From NCBI GenBank assembly GCA_018377235.1, contig JAGZZT010000011.1, forward strand, positions 1 to 64,000: 64,000 nt of DNA, in the 5' to 3' direction. Positions within the stretch are counted from its first letter, which is position 1. Each line of letters begins with the position of its first letter. Below the pieces are notes generated by a model. The model saw only the letters and a program-made list of their open reading frames with translations. It did no database searches and was not told the origin of the DNA. This DNA is from Clostridium sp. GTDB taxonomy: Bacteria > Bacillota > Clostridia > Lachnospirales > Lachnospiraceae. Of the stretch, positions 50,679 through 60,366 are shown piece by piece. Position numbers and translations under genes: made by a program.

Positions 50679-52248
50679 ATGAGCGAGTATGTAGTGGAGA
50701 TGAGGGGCATTTCAAAGTCATTCGGCGAGGTGCGCGCAGTGAGGCAGGGAGAATTTACCCTGAAAAAGGGAGAGATACACTCGCTGATCGGAGAAAACGG
50801 CGCTGGAAAGTCGACGATGATGAAGCTGCTCTATGGAATGTATCCTATTGACAGCGGAGAGTTTATTATAAAAGGAGAGCGGATTGCGAAGCTGGATCCG
50901 GGAACTGCCATTGCCAGGGGAATCGGCATGGTTCATCAGGAGTTCATGCTGGTGAACGAGCTGACAGTTCTGGAGAATGTGATTTTAGGCTTTGAACCGA
51001 AAAAAAGGTATCACAATTGACTTTGATAAGGCCAGAAAGGAAGTCAGACACTATATCGATCAGTACAACATGGAAATTCAGCTGGACAAAAAGGTCAGCC
51101 AGATTTCCGTGGGAGAGGCCCAGCGAGTAGAGATTATCAAGACTCTGATGCGCGGAGCCGATATCATTATCCTGGACGAGCCGACGGCGGTTCTGACTCC
51201 CCAGGAGACGAAGAAGCTGTTTGAGATTTTATTTAATCTGAAAAAAGAGGGAAAATCCCTTGTATTCATTTCCCATAAGCTGAACGAGGTAATGGAAATT
51301 TCCGATCGTATTTCTGTTATGCGCCAGGGAACCTACATGGGAACTGTGAATAAGGAAGAGACTACGCCTCTTGATTTGACTAAGAAAATGATTGGCCGGG
51401 AGGTCTTCTTAAATATTGACAAGAGCTACGGAAAGGCCGGAGAGAAGATTCTGGAGGTACAGGATGTGTGGATTCCAAGCCAGAAGGAATCCTCCAAGAT
51501 CCGTGGTATGTCTCTCCATGTAAACGAAGGAGAGATTGTGGGAATTGCCGGAATCGATGGAAACGGACAGTCTGAGCTTATTGAGGCGATTACAGGACTG
51601 CGCCGTGTGGAAAAAGGAAAAATTCTGTTAAACGGCGTGGATATCACTAACCGCTCGCCTAAAAAGGTCAGAGATGCAGGTCTGGCTCATATTCCGGAGG
51701 ATAGAAACAAGCGTGGCCTGAACCGCGATATGAGTATTGAGGATAACCTGATCGCCGTAGAGATCGACAAGGGCGTTTACACAAAAGGCGCTTTCATGAA
51801 CAAGGCAGCTCAGGATAAATACGCTCAGGAGATGACAGAGCAGTTTGATATCCGTCCATCTGATTACCATCTTCCGACTTCATCACTTTCAGGAGGAAAC
51901 GCTCAGAAGGTCGTAGTGGCCAGGGAGGTCTCCATGAATAAAAAGCTGCTGGTGGCTTCCCAGCCTACCAGAGGCGTTGATATCGGAGCGATTGAGTCTA
52001 TTCGGAATACTCTGGAGCAGGCGAAAAAGAAGGGAGCCGGAGTTTTGCTGGTATCCGCAGAGCTGGAGGAGATCATATCCCTGTCAGATCGTATCATTGT
52101 TATTCATGAAGGAAAGATCACAGGCGAGATGGAGGCTAGTGAGGCCAATGAGAACAATCTGGGACTTCTGATGATGGGCGGAGAAAGCTCAGCACAGTGT
52201 GAGAATACACAGACAGATGAAAACAGGAAGGGGGGAGATGAGGCATGA
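50679..52248 (+). pseudogene. Nucleoside ABC transporter ATPase, frameshifted
   Basis: A dual-domain ATPase of the YufO/NupA type (about 520 residues), split into two frames. 50679-51020 gives 113 residues with Walker A GENGAGKST (first domain) and ends early; the rest, read from about 51007 to 52248 in another frame, has signature ISVGEAQRVEI, Walker B IIILDEPTAVL, and the second domain with GIDGNGQSE and LSGGNAQKV. The break is at a run of seven A (51000-51006): six would join EPKK to GITIDFDKA. It is either a true mutation, an error in sequence, or a slippage site. A possible TTG start at 50992 lacks a ribosome site. GGACGGAGG precedes the first ATG. The rest of the operon is intact. Confidence 0.88.
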
Positions 52249-53357
52249 GCCAGTCATTAAAAGGTTTGAGGAAAATTCTGCTGACGCTTGCGCTTGCGCT
52301 TGGCATCGGCGCTGTCTTTATTCTGGCAATCGGAGAAAATCCTCTGGCAGCCTATGGAGCAGTATTTAAGGGGGCTTTCGGAACCAAGCTGGGTTTCGGA
52401 ACCACAATCGCAGGTTTTACGCCCCTTCTTCTTACTTCCATCGCTTTTGCGGTGGCAGCTAAGGCAGGAGCCTTCAACGTAGGAGTAGAGGGAGAGGTGT
52501 GTCTGGGCGGTATTGCAGCAGCCTGGATTGGCGTCAACTGCGGATTTCTTCCGAAACCAATTCTTCTGCTGGCATGTTTTGCCGGAGCCATGGCGGTAGC
52601 GGCAGCCTGGGCATTTATTCCAGCTGTATTAAAGGCCTACTGTAATGTATCTGAGGTTTGTGTGACTATCCTGATGAACACAGTAGCTCTCTACATTGGC
52701 TCTTACCTGGTCAGCGGTCCTATGAGTGCAGGAACTGCCAACCCACAGTCTGAACCAGTGCTTGTGACGCTTCCTAAAATTATCAAGCCATCTTCAGCCA
52801 ACGCGGGAATTTTTATTGCGGCCGGCGTGGTGGTTCTGGTAATTGTGATGCTCTACAAGACAAAATGGGGCTACAAGATCCGTACTGTGGGAACGAATCC
52901 TTACCATGCAGATTATGTGGGAATTAACTCTAAGAAGGTATTCATTAACGCTATGCTCCTTTCCGGAATGTTAGGCGGAATTGCCGGCTGCATCGAGGTT
53001 CTGGGCGTACATGGGTACTACCTGGACAACTTTGCAAAGGATCTGGGAACCAACGGTATGCTGGCAGCTCTGATTGTAAAGTCCAATATGATTTTTACGC
53101 CGTTCATGGCGTTTTTCCTGGCAGTTTTAAAGTCAGGAGCTATGGCGATGCAGCAGTCTACAGGCGTTCCGAAATCGATCGTAGATACGATTTCCGCTAT
53201 TTTTATCATTGTGGCAACGATGGAGCTTCTGTTCCAGTTTAACGGCAGGAGAAAGGCTCTGGCTGCTCAGAAGAAGGAAATGGCTGCTAAAACAGCGGGC
53301 ACAGGAGTCAACGACGAGGCCCCAAAAGGCAATGATAGGAAAGGGGGAAATAGATAA
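52245..53357 (+). CDS. Nucleoside ABC transporter permease (NupP/YufP-like)
   Basis: A 370-residue membrane protein of the BPD_transp_2 family (as in RbsC and YufP), with about ten hydrophobic segments. LLTSIAFAVAAKAGAFNVGVEGE near 63-85 and the EVCVTILMNTVALYIGSYL block near 138-156 are typical of the nucleoside-transporter subgroup. It pairs with the next permease. It begins four bases before the ATPase stop and ends overlapping the next start, so all are co-translated. A polar, Lys- and Gly-rich tail of about 25 residues follows the last helix. Confidence 0.94.
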   Translation: MSQSLKGLRKILLTLALALGIGAVFILAIGENPLAAYGAVFKGAFGTKLGFGTTIAGFTPLLLTSIAFAVAAKAGAFNVGVEGEVCLGGIAAAWIGVNCGFLPKPILLLACFAGAMAVAAAWAFIPAVLKAYCNVSEVCVTILMNTVALYIGSYLVSGPMSAGTANPQSEPVLVTLPKIIKPSSANAGIFIAAGVVVLVIVMLYKTKWGYKIRTVGTNPYHADYVGINSKKVFINAMLLSGMLGGIAGCIEVLGVHGYYLDNFAKDLGTNGMLAALIVKSNMIFTPFMAFFLAVLKSGAMAMQQSTGVPKSIVDTISAIFIIVATMELLFQFNGRRKALAAQKKEMAAKTAGTGVNDEAPKGNDRKGGNR

Positions 53358-54307
53358 TGGAACTCTTTGAAAATCTTGGAAATATTTTTAATGTGTCGTT
53401 AATTTACGCCACATTCCGCGCATCGACTCCTATTATTTACGCCGCTCTCTGTGCGGCTATTACCCAGCAGGCCAATATTTTAAATATCGGTACAGAGGGA
53501 ATTATGCTGGTGGGAGCTTTCACAGCTGTGGCAGTGAGCTTTTTTACAGGAAGCTGGCTTGCAGGAGTTATAGCAGCCATGGTGGGAGGCGCTGTTATCG
53601 CCATGATTATGGCACTTGGACATATTAAGTATAATTCAGAAATCTGTGCTATCGGTATGGGTATTAACCTTCTGGCTATTGCTGTTACTAAGTTTTTAAT
53701 GCAGGTTTTATTTAAGACAAATGGAACCTTTTCAAACCCGGATATTATCCCGATTCCGCGTGTGCATTTTGCCTTCCTGGAGAATGTGCCGGTGTTAGGG
53801 GCACTGTTAAACGACTGGTGTCTGACTGAATGGTTTGTAATTGTTTTAATTATTTTGCTGCAGTTCCTGTTCTATAAAACTGTGTGGGGGCTGAGACTCA
53901 GAGCAGTAGGACAGTTCCCAATGGCTGCCCAGACGGCAGGAATTCATGTAAATGCAGTGAAGTATCAGGCTATGCTGATTTCCGGTCTGATTGGCGGACT
54001 GGCAGGCGCTCATCTGTCATTAGGATACAGTACTCAGTTCGTAGAGAACATGACAAATAACCGAGGATTCATGGGTGTTGCTGCTATGTATTTTGGCGGA
54101 GCCAACCCAGTGCTTACAGCTGTCGGCTGTCTTCTCTTCGGTTTCTCTGACTCTATCGGGGCCAGGCTCCAGGCCTATGGCTTCCCGGCTCAGTTTGTGC
54201 TGATGATGCCGTATATTGTAACAGTAGCAGTGCTGGCTGTCTCTATGGCTCTTAAGATGGGAGCTTCTAAGAAGAGAGAGTCCTCTCTTATGGGAAAGCA
54301 GGCGTAA
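53357..54307 (+). CDS. Nucleoside ABC transporter permease (NupQ/YufQ-like)
   Basis: A 316-residue partner permease with about nine hydrophobic segments. ATFRASTPIIYAALCAAITQQANILNIGTEG near 19-50 is the family's entry motif, and LRAVGQFPMAAQTAGIHVNAVKYQA near 185-209 is the coupling loop toward the ATPase. Its start codon shares one base with the stop of the first permease. A 105 bp gap then leads to the nucleoside hydrolase gene. Confidence 0.94.
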   Translation: MELFENLGNIFNVSLIYATFRASTPIIYAALCAAITQQANILNIGTEGIMLVGAFTAVAVSFFTGSWLAGVIAAMVGGAVIAMIMALGHIKYNSEICAIGMGINLLAIAVTKFLMQVLFKTNGTFSNPDIIPIPRVHFAFLENVPVLGALLNDWCLTEWFVIVLIILLQFLFYKTVWGLRLRAVGQFPMAAQTAGIHVNAVKYQAMLISGLIGGLAGAHLSLGYSTQFVENMTNNRGFMGVAAMYFGGANPVLTAVGCLLFGFSDSIGARLQAYGFPAQFVLMMPYIVTVAVLAVSMALKMGASKKRESSLMGKQA

Positions 54308-54412
54308 GCAGTAAGAAGCGATCGGAGTTTCAAAGGCTCAGATATGGCAGACTTCTGTAAAAGCAGGTACAGATAAGAAAAGACATTCAAAAAACAGGAG
54401 GAGAGTAGACGC

Positions 54413-55345
54413 ATGGAGAGAGAAAAAATTATCCTGGACTGCGATCCGGGGCACGACGATGCGGTAGCCATTATGATGGCTGGAAAGAGCCCGAAGATTG
54501 AGCTTCTGGGAGTGACGGTAGTGGCCGGAAACCAGACGCTTGAAAAGACGCAGATCAATGCGCTGAATGTAGTTCAGTGCCTGGGGCTTGACGTTCCGGT
54601 GTACGCAGGCTGCGGACAGCCTATGATTCGCCAGAAGATGACGGCGGGAGACATCCACGGCGAGACAGGCCTGGACGGCCCCGTATTTGAGCCGTTAACC
54701 AGGGAACTGGAAAAGGAACATGCCGTTTCTTTTATTATCAGGACACTGATGGAGTCTGACGGGGACATTACGATGGTGACAACAGGCCCTATGACAAATT
54801 TGGGCATGGCTATCCGAATGGAACCGAGAATCGTGCCGAAGATCAAGAGAATTGTTCTGATGGGAGGCGCTTACACAAATGGAAATGTCACCCCAGCTGC
54901 AGAATTCAATATTATTGCAGACGCGGACGCAGCCTATGTGTGCTTTACAGCGGGACGCCCTATTACCATGATCGGCCTTGACGTGACCAGAAAGGCGCTC
55001 TGCTATCCGTCAATTGTAGATCGGATGGATAAGATTGGAAATAAAGCATCAAAGCTGTTTGTCGATTTGATGCGCCATTTCTGCAAGAGCCAGAAAGAAG
55101 TGTTTGGATGGGAGGGAGGTCCTCTCCACGATCCCATTACTATCGCCTGGCTGATTGATCCGTCTGTAGTTAAGACAAAGCCGATGCACGCGGAAATTGA
55201 TATCAGAAGCGTTCAGTCCTATGGAAGAACCAACTGTGATTTCTTCGGATACCAGAAGCTGGAGCCAAATGTAGATGTGGGCATTGACATTGACGCAGAT
55301 AAGTTCTGGGATATGGTTGAAGAAGTTCTTAAAATGTACGATTAA
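54413..55345 (+). CDS. Inosine-uridine preferring nucleoside hydrolase
   Basis: A 310-residue nucleoside N-ribohydrolase that splits nucleosides into base and ribose. LDCDPGHDDAVAIMMA at 8-23 holds the calcium-binding Asp set (D11, D15, D16); GGAYTNGNVTPAAEFNIIADADAA near 151-174 and GGPLHDPITIAWLIDP near 236-251 supply the leaving-group His and last Asp ligand. Placed straight after the transporter genes it gives the pathway's first step. Purine or pyrimidine preference is not clear. AGGAGGAG lies 9 bases before ATG. Confidence 0.95.
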   Translation: MEREKIILDCDPGHDDAVAIMMAGKSPKIELLGVTVVAGNQTLEKTQINALNVVQCLGLDVPVYAGCGQPMIRQKMTAGDIHGETGLDGPVFEPLTRELEKEHAVSFIIRTLMESDGDITMVTTGPMTNLGMAIRMEPRIVPKIKRIVLMGGAYTNGNVTPAAEFNIIADADAAYVCFTAGRPITMIGLDVTRKALCYPSIVDRMDKIGNKASKLFVDLMRHFCKSQKEVFGWEGGPLHDPITIAWLIDPSVVKTKPMHAEIDIRSVQSYGRTNCDFFGYQKLEPNVDVGIDIDADKFWDMVEEVLKMYD

Positions 55346-55364
55346 TGTATGGTTAGGGAGAAAC

Positions 55365-56648
55365 ATGAGAGATTTAAGAGAAGTTCTTGCTGAAAACAAA
55401 GACAGATACGTTGAACAGCTTAAAAATCTGGTTGCCATTGACACGCACGATCTGGGGCACGGCATTGACGGAGGTCTGGAAAAAGAGGGACAGGACTACA
55501 TGATCCGCCTGTTTGAGAACATGGGAGCTGAGACAACGATAGATCCCATGAAGGAGGAAGACATCGTACGGTGCAAGGAGCTGTACCAGGAGGGAAATCT
55601 GGGACATAATCAGACAGATCGCTATAATGTGTACGCCAGATTTAAAGGAAACAGCGCAGGCAGAAGCCTGATGTTCAACAGCCACATCGACGTGATGCCG
55701 GCTGATGAGACAGAGGAGTGGACCAGTCATCCTTTTAAGCCGGAAATCAGAGACGGGAAGATGTATGGGCGCGGTACAGCAGACATGAAGGGAGGCCTGA
55801 TGGCCTCTGTCATGGCAGTACAGCTGTTAAAGGATGCAGGTCTTGAGAATCTTCCGGGGGATGTTGTGATCACTTCGGTGTGCGATGAGGAAGGCGGCGG
55901 AAATGGTTCCATGCAGGCTATTATGAGCGGCCAGAAGGCAGACGGTGTGGTAGTATGCGAAGGAACCAGCGATGAGCTGATTTTGGCTCACATGGGCTTT
56001 GTATTCTTCAAGGTAGAGTTCGAGGGAAAGGCCTGCCATTCCGGAGGCAAGAGAAACGGTGTCAGTGCCATAGAAAAGGCAGTGAAGGTAATGCAGGCGT
56101 TAAATGAGAAGGAGCATGAGTGGCTTCTGACCTATAAGCACCCGCTCCTTCCGTCTCCTAACTTGAATGTAGGCGTGATTGCCGGAGGAACTGCCGGTTC
56201 CACTGTGGCTGGAGAGTGTTCTTTCTCCGCCTGCGTTCACTACCTGCCTATTCAGATGAGCTACAGCCAGGTGGTAGCTGAGTTCGAGGATGTAGTAAGA
56301 AGAGTATCCTTATCAGATCCGTGGCTGGAGGCCCATCCGCCTAAGGTGACAATTTACCAGGCAGGCGGCGGCTTTGAGATGGAGGAGAACCATCCCTTTG
56401 TGGACAGCTTTAAAGAGGCCTACGAGGCAGCTAAGGGAAAGACAGTCAAGGTAGTAGGTTCTCCGGCAGGATGTGATTCCAGACTGTGGAGAAACATTGC
56501 TGGCTGTCCGACGATTCAGTTCGGACCAGGAAATCTGGCTCAGTGCCACGGCATTGACGAGTGGGTGAGCATCGATGCTTATCTGGAGTCGATTCTCATC
56601 TATGCGGAGCTGATTTTAAGCTTTTGCAGCGGCGGGAAAAACCTGTAG
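55365..56648 (+). CDS. M20-family amidohydrolase/peptidase
   Basis: A 427-residue zinc hydrolase of the ArgE/DapE/CPG2 group. Metal ligands: the His in NSHIDVMPADE near 103-113, the Asp in GRGTADMKGG near 136-145, the Glu pair in VCDEEGGGNG near 173-182, and a late His in LAQCHGIDE. The dimerisation domain lies about 205-330. Its place between a nucleoside hydrolase and a GATase-like gene suggests that it acts on a related nitrogen compound, such as an N-carbamoyl intermediate of base breakdown; this is inferred. ATG 55365 (TTAGGGAG upstream) fits better than an earlier in-frame start inside the previous gene. Confidence 0.88.
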   Translation: MRDLREVLAENKDRYVEQLKNLVAIDTHDLGHGIDGGLEKEGQDYMIRLFENMGAETTIDPMKEEDIVRCKELYQEGNLGHNQTDRYNVYARFKGNSAGRSLMFNSHIDVMPADETEEWTSHPFKPEIRDGKMYGRGTADMKGGLMASVMAVQLLKDAGLENLPGDVVITSVCDEEGGGNGSMQAIMSGQKADGVVVCEGTSDELILAHMGFVFFKVEFEGKACHSGGKRNGVSAIEKAVKVMQALNEKEHEWLLTYKHPLLPSPNLNVGVIAGGTAGSTVAGECSFSACVHYLPIQMSYSQVVAEFEDVVRRVSLSDPWLEAHPPKVTIYQAGGGFEMEENHPFVDSFKEAYEAAKGKTVKVVGSPAGCDSRLWRNIAGCPTIQFGPGNLAQCHGIDEWVSIDAYLESILIYAELILSFCSGGKNL

Positions 56649-56753
56649 GAAAGATGGATGCAAAGCAGTTCAAAACATCTGATAAGATCCTGATAAAGGA
56701 CATGATAAAAGATATTTAAGAAAGATATTTGATAAACAGGAGGAATAAGAAAC

Positions 56754-57503
56754 ATGGCAAAGAAAGTATTACTTGCAGGCGAGTCCTGGATGAGCTATAC
56801 AACACACGTGAAAGGCTTTGACACCTTTTACACATCCGTTTATGAGACAGGAGAAAAATATTTAAAGGCAGCAATGGAAAAAGGCGGATATGAGTTTACC
56901 TTCCTTCCGAATCATCTGGCTATGGAGGAGTTTCCATTTACCATGGAGGAGTTAAAACAGTATGATCTGATTATCCTCTCTGATATCGGAGCAAACACAC
57001 TTCTCCTTCCAACTGCTACCTTCACAAGAAGCGAGATTATGCCGAACCGCTGCAACCTGTTAAGAGATTACGTGCTGGATGGAGGCGCTCTCCTTATGGT
57101 AGGCGGCTACATGACTTTCTCCGGCGTGGATGGCAAGGGCAAATGGCAGGATACAGCTGTTCAGGAAGTGCTTCCGGTTCAGGTGCTTCCTACCGATGAC
57201 AGAATGGAGCACTGTGAGGGCGTGCGTCCTGTAACAGTGAAGGAACATCCAGTTCTGGCAGGTCTTGACGCAGAGTGGCCGAGAGTTCTGGGCTACAATA
57301 AAACAGTCTTAAAACCAGAGGCAGTTGAAGTCGCAGAGGTATGCGGCGATCCGTTTATCGCTCTGGGAGAGTATGGCAAGGGCCGTTCAGCTGCATTTAC
57401 AACAGACTGCGCTCCTCACTGGGCTCCGCCGGAGTTCTGCGAGTGGAAGGGCTATGATGTCCTCTTCCAGAATCTGGCAAAATGGCTGATGAGAGAGGAA
57501 TAA
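56754..57503 (+). CDS. ThuA/GATase1-like cytoplasmic protein
   Basis: A 249-residue protein with the flavodoxin-like glutamine amidotransferase class I fold (DUF1355 / putative GATase group). VLLAGESWMSYTTHVKGFDTF near 5-25, DLIILSDIGANTLLLP near 71-86, GGALLMVGGYMTFSG near 108-122, and GYGKGRSAAFTTDCAPHW near the end. The usual amidotransferase Cys after GG is not present, so it is probably not a glutaminase. Genes like this often travel with ribose or nucleoside transport genes. Function unknown. AGGAGG precedes ATG. Confidence 0.82.
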   Translation: MAKKVLLAGESWMSYTTHVKGFDTFYTSVYETGEKYLKAAMEKGGYEFTFLPNHLAMEEFPFTMEELKQYDLIILSDIGANTLLLPTATFTRSEIMPNRCNLLRDYVLDGGALLMVGGYMTFSGVDGKGKWQDTAVQEVLPVQVLPTDDRMEHCEGVRPVTVKEHPVLAGLDAEWPRVLGYNKTVLKPEAVEVAEVCGDPFIALGEYGKGRSAAFTTDCAPHWAPPEFCEWKGYDVLFQNLAKWLMREE

Positions 57504-57558
57504 TCCGTCAGTGTGAGCCGAGTCTGTCCCCACAAAAACGGCAAGGTGGTTGAAGATT

Positions 57559-58476
57559 ATGAAGGTATTGAACTTTGGATCATTAAATATTGACTATGTA
57601 TATAGCCTGGATCATTTCGTGCAGAAGGGGGAGACCATTTCCTCCAGAAGCCTGGATATATTCAGTGGTGGAAAGGGCCTCAATCAGTCTGTGGCTCTGG
57701 GAAGAGCTGGGGCAGAGGTCTATCATGCAGGAGCCATTGGAACGGATGGAGATTTTCTGACTGATATTCTGGAGGATGCAGGTGTCCGGACGGAATATGT
57801 CAGACGTCTCGCTTCAGTCCGGACTGGAAATGCGATTATCCAGAGAGACAGCAAGGGAGATAATTGTATTATTCTTTACGGAGGAGCCAATCAGAGTATT
57901 GAGAAAGCTCAGGTAGATAAGACCCTTGACCAGTTTGAAGCCGGAGATTTTCTGGTGCTTCAAAATGAGATTAATGAGCTTCCCTATATTATGGAACAGG
58001 CTCATAAGAAAGGGCTTCGGATTGTATTGAATCCGTCTCCCATGGATGAGAAAATCCAGGAGCTTCCTCTGGCCTTTGTAGATATTTTTATTCTCAATGA
58101 GGTGGAAGCCTGCCAGATCCTTAAGATCCCGGAGGCAGAGAGGGCAGAGGTTTCCTCCAGAGGAGCAGAGCTGTGCAGAAAGCTTTCCCAGGCTTTCCCG
58201 GGAGCTATGATTGTGCTGACACTGGGAGAAAACGGTTCTGTATGCCTGGATCAGGGAGTTTTAACAGAACAGCCGATTTACAGGACTGAGACGGTAGACA
58301 CAACTGCAGCCGGAGATACCTTTACCGGCTACTTTGTAGCAGGACTGATCCGCGGACTTTCTGTGGGAGAGGCTATGGATCTGGCAGCCAGGGCTGCATC
58401 AATTACTGTATCAGGTCTGGGAGCGGCTCCGTCCATCCCGGCTTTACACCAGGTTGAAAACATGAAAGTAAATTAG
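57559..58476 (+). CDS. PfkB-family carbohydrate kinase (ribokinase-like)
   Basis: A 305-residue sugar kinase. VLNFGSLNIDYVYSLDHFV near 3-21, FSGGKGLNQSVALGRAG near 38-54 and DTTAAGDTFTGYFVAG near 250-265 with the catalytic Asp are ribokinase-type signatures. It should phosphorylate ribose or a related pentose released by the nucleoside hydrolase. It is a second kinase in the locus besides the one fused to the LacI regulator. The start at 57559 uses AAGGTGG upstream; the in-frame TTG at 57550 is less likely. A terminator follows. Confidence 0.92.
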   Translation: MKVLNFGSLNIDYVYSLDHFVQKGETISSRSLDIFSGGKGLNQSVALGRAGAEVYHAGAIGTDGDFLTDILEDAGVRTEYVRRLASVRTGNAIIQRDSKGDNCIILYGGANQSIEKAQVDKTLDQFEAGDFLVLQNEINELPYIMEQAHKKGLRIVLNPSPMDEKIQELPLAFVDIFILNEVEACQILKIPEAERAEVSSRGAELCRKLSQAFPGAMIVLTLGENGSVCLDQGVLTEQPIYRTETVDTTAAGDTFTGYFVAGLIRGLSVGEAMDLAARAASITVSGLGAAPSIPALHQVENMKVN

Positions 58477-58506
58477 CCTGCATGGCAGGAAAAAAGCGGT
58501 AAGCAA

Positions 58507-58575
58507 AAGAGACGGCTGACGTTTCTGCCGGCGCAGGTAAAATATGCGCGGCAAGGGCGCAGCCGTCTTTTCCAT
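58507..58575 (+). terminator. Terminator at the end of the nucleoside operon
   Basis: GACGGCTG (58511-58518) pairs with CAGCCGTC (58559-58567), with a further GCCG/CGGC stem inside, then TTTTCC. It separates the salvage operon from the next M20 gene. Confidence 0.7.
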
Positions 58576-58668
58576 TTCATAATGCAGCGTCAATGTACAG
58601 AAGACAACAGGCCATTTGCATGCTGGCGCCAGCTGCAGTATTTGAAAAAAGTGAGGAAGGTGGATTTG

Positions 58669-59805
58669 ATGGAAAAAAAAGCGTGTGAGGATGCTGTAAA
58701 GCTGTTAAAAGATATTTTAGAGATTCCCTCTGTCAATGGAAAGGATGACGAGGGAGCTGTAGCGGAATATCTGGATCAATATTTTAAAGAACATGGAATT
58801 GAGAGCCGGGTGGATCGGATCGATGAAACTCACGCTAATGTAATTGCTGCAATTTCAGGAGAAGATGAGGAGACAGAAATCTGGAATGGACATCTGGATA
58901 CAGTGCCTTACGGAGATTTGGACAAATGGGAGACAGAACCGTGGAGAGTGACAGAGCATGACGGAAAACTGTTTGCCAGGGGAGCTTCCGATATGAAAAG
59001 CGGCCTTGCAGCCATGGCCTTCACCCTGACTCATCTGCCTGGAAGACCGAAGCGTACCATTCAGTTTATTGGGACCTGCGATGAGGAGAAGGGCGGGCTG
59101 GGAGCCAGACGGGTGGCAGAGATGCATCAGATGGAAGACTCCAGATTTATGCTCATTGGAGAGCCGACGGATCTGAGGCCGGGAGCAGCCCAGAAGGGGT
59201 GTCTGTGGCTTCGGCTGTCTGTCAAGGGCAAAACCTGTCATGGAGCTTATCCGGAACGGGGAGCTAATGCTATTCATGGACTGTTCCAGGCAGCAGGGGA
59301 GATTAAGGACTATGTGGAACAGTTTTCTCATCCATTTTTGGGACAATCTACAGCTCAGATTAACTGGATAGGGGGAGGAGGAGCCTTCAATATGACTGCT
59401 GACTGCTGTGAGGCGGTGATGGATATCCGCATGGTGCCGGGGCTTGACACAGATATGGTGCTGAAGCGGGCAGAGGAGGCGGCTGACAGGCTGAAGAAAG
59501 AAAACAGGATGTTTGACTGTGTTTTTAAGGCAGAAAACAACAGGAGGGCTATTGAAATAGAGGAAGACCATGAGAAAGTATGCCAGCTGAAAGAGATTTT
59601 AGGAAGAAAAGAACTGAACGAGGAAAGTATCGGCATTAACTTCTTTACAGACGCTTCTATTCTGGCGGAACACGATCTGGAGCAGAAAGTTCTCCTATTT
59701 GGCCCTGGAAAACCAAACCTGGCTCATCAGCCCAATGAATATGTGGAGATAGAGGCATATCTGACGGCAGTGGAGGTGCTGACAGAGATGGCGGACTGCA
59801 GATAA
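58669..59805 (+). CDS. M20-family deacylase/peptidase (ArgE/DapE-like)
   Basis: A 378-residue zinc hydrolase of the same superfamily as the one at 55365 but only distantly similar. WNGHLDTVPYGD near 67-78 (His), FARGASDMKSG near 103-113 (Asp), CDEEKGGLGA near 141-150 (Glu pair), and a C-terminal HQPNE. Length is that of ArgE/DapE. Start at ATG 58669 is supported by AGGAAGG; an upstream in-frame ATG at 58582 falls in the terminator region. Substrate unresolved; a terminator follows, so it is a single-gene unit. Confidence 0.9.
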   Translation: MEKKACEDAVKLLKDILEIPSVNGKDDEGAVAEYLDQYFKEHGIESRVDRIDETHANVIAAISGEDEETEIWNGHLDTVPYGDLDKWETEPWRVTEHDGKLFARGASDMKSGLAAMAFTLTHLPGRPKRTIQFIGTCDEEKGGLGARRVAEMHQMEDSRFMLIGEPTDLRPGAAQKGCLWLRLSVKGKTCHGAYPERGANAIHGLFQAAGEIKDYVEQFSHPFLGQSTAQINWIGGGGAFNMTADCCEAVMDIRMVPGLDTDMVLKRAEEAADRLKKENRMFDCVFKAENNRRAIEIEEDHEKVCQLKEILGRKELNEESIGINFFTDASILAEHDLEQKVLLFGPGKPNLAHQPNEYVEIEAYLTAVEVLTEMADCR

Positions 59806-59837
59806 AAACTGAGCAGAGGGAAATAATACGGTAAAAG

Positions 59838-59893
59838 GGAGAGAATTCAGCAGCTAAGCTCTGAAAAGAGCACTGAACTCTCTCTTTTTTTGC
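59838..59893 (+). terminator. Terminator before clpS
   Basis: GAGAGAATTCAG pairs with CTGAACTCTCTC with one mismatch, with an inner GCTCT/AGAGC stem, followed by seven T residues. Confidence 0.85.
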
Positions 59894-59908
59894 TGCTTTT
59901 CCCTGCTC

Positions 59909-59938
59909 TTGCGCAGAGCCGTCCCTCAATGGTATACT
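59909..59938 (+). promoter_or_regulatory. clpS-clpA promoter
   Basis: TTGCGC (59909-59914), 18 bp, TATACT (59933-59938). The next bases, TGAAATC, resemble the left half of the palindrome at the FliB-like promoter (TATACTGATATC), but no symmetric partner follows. Confidence 0.6.
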
Positions 59939-59979
59939 GAAATCTTCAGAGAAGGAGTGATTTCAAAGGAGGAAATACC

Positions 59980-60279
59980 ATGGCAGCTCAGACAAATACA
60001 AGAGAACATACAAAAAACAGAATAAAGAAGCCCAGTCTCTATCATGTGGTGATGCACAATGACGATTTTACCACCATGGAGTTTGTGGTGGAGATTCTTA
60101 TGACAATTTTTAACAAAGGCAAGGAGGAAGCCACGGCTCTGATGCTGGCTGTTCATAACAGCCAGAAGGCGGTGGTGGGAACATATTCATATGATATTGC
60201 CAGAACTAAGGCAGAAGAAGCTGAGAGACAGGCCAGAGCAGAGGGATTTCCCTTCCGGCTGACAGTGGAGAAAGCCTGA
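59980..60279 (+). CDS. clpS: ClpS adaptor
   Basis: A 99-residue adaptor that brings N-end-rule substrates to ClpA for degradation by ClpP. YHVVMHNDDFTTMEFVVEILMTIF near 21-44 is the ClpS core with the Asp pair that binds the substrate's N-terminus; the T-T-M-E-F positions match the ClpS substrate pocket. The HNSQKAVVG block near 59-67 supplies the His of the pocket. The basic N-terminal 20 residues are the flexible extension. AAAGGAGG precedes ATG. It is followed by clpA at 87 bp. Confidence 0.96.
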   Translation: MAAQTNTREHTKNRIKKPSLYHVVMHNDDFTTMEFVVEILMTIFNKGKEEATALMLAVHNSQKAVVGTYSYDIARTKAEEAERQARAEGFPFRLTVEKA

Positions 60280-60366
60280 TATCTTCCAGCAGGCTCAGAA
60301 CTGCAGATTCATAGACAGAGAATCAGTGTAAATTACCATTGAGATAAAAGAGAGGAGACACAGGAG

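Noticed and set aside
51000..51006. Programmed -1 frameshift (dnaX-like A-AAA-AAG) in the ABC ATPase gene
   Set aside because: The frame change needed is +1 or -2, and the product of the first frame would have no use known for this family; mutation or error is simpler.
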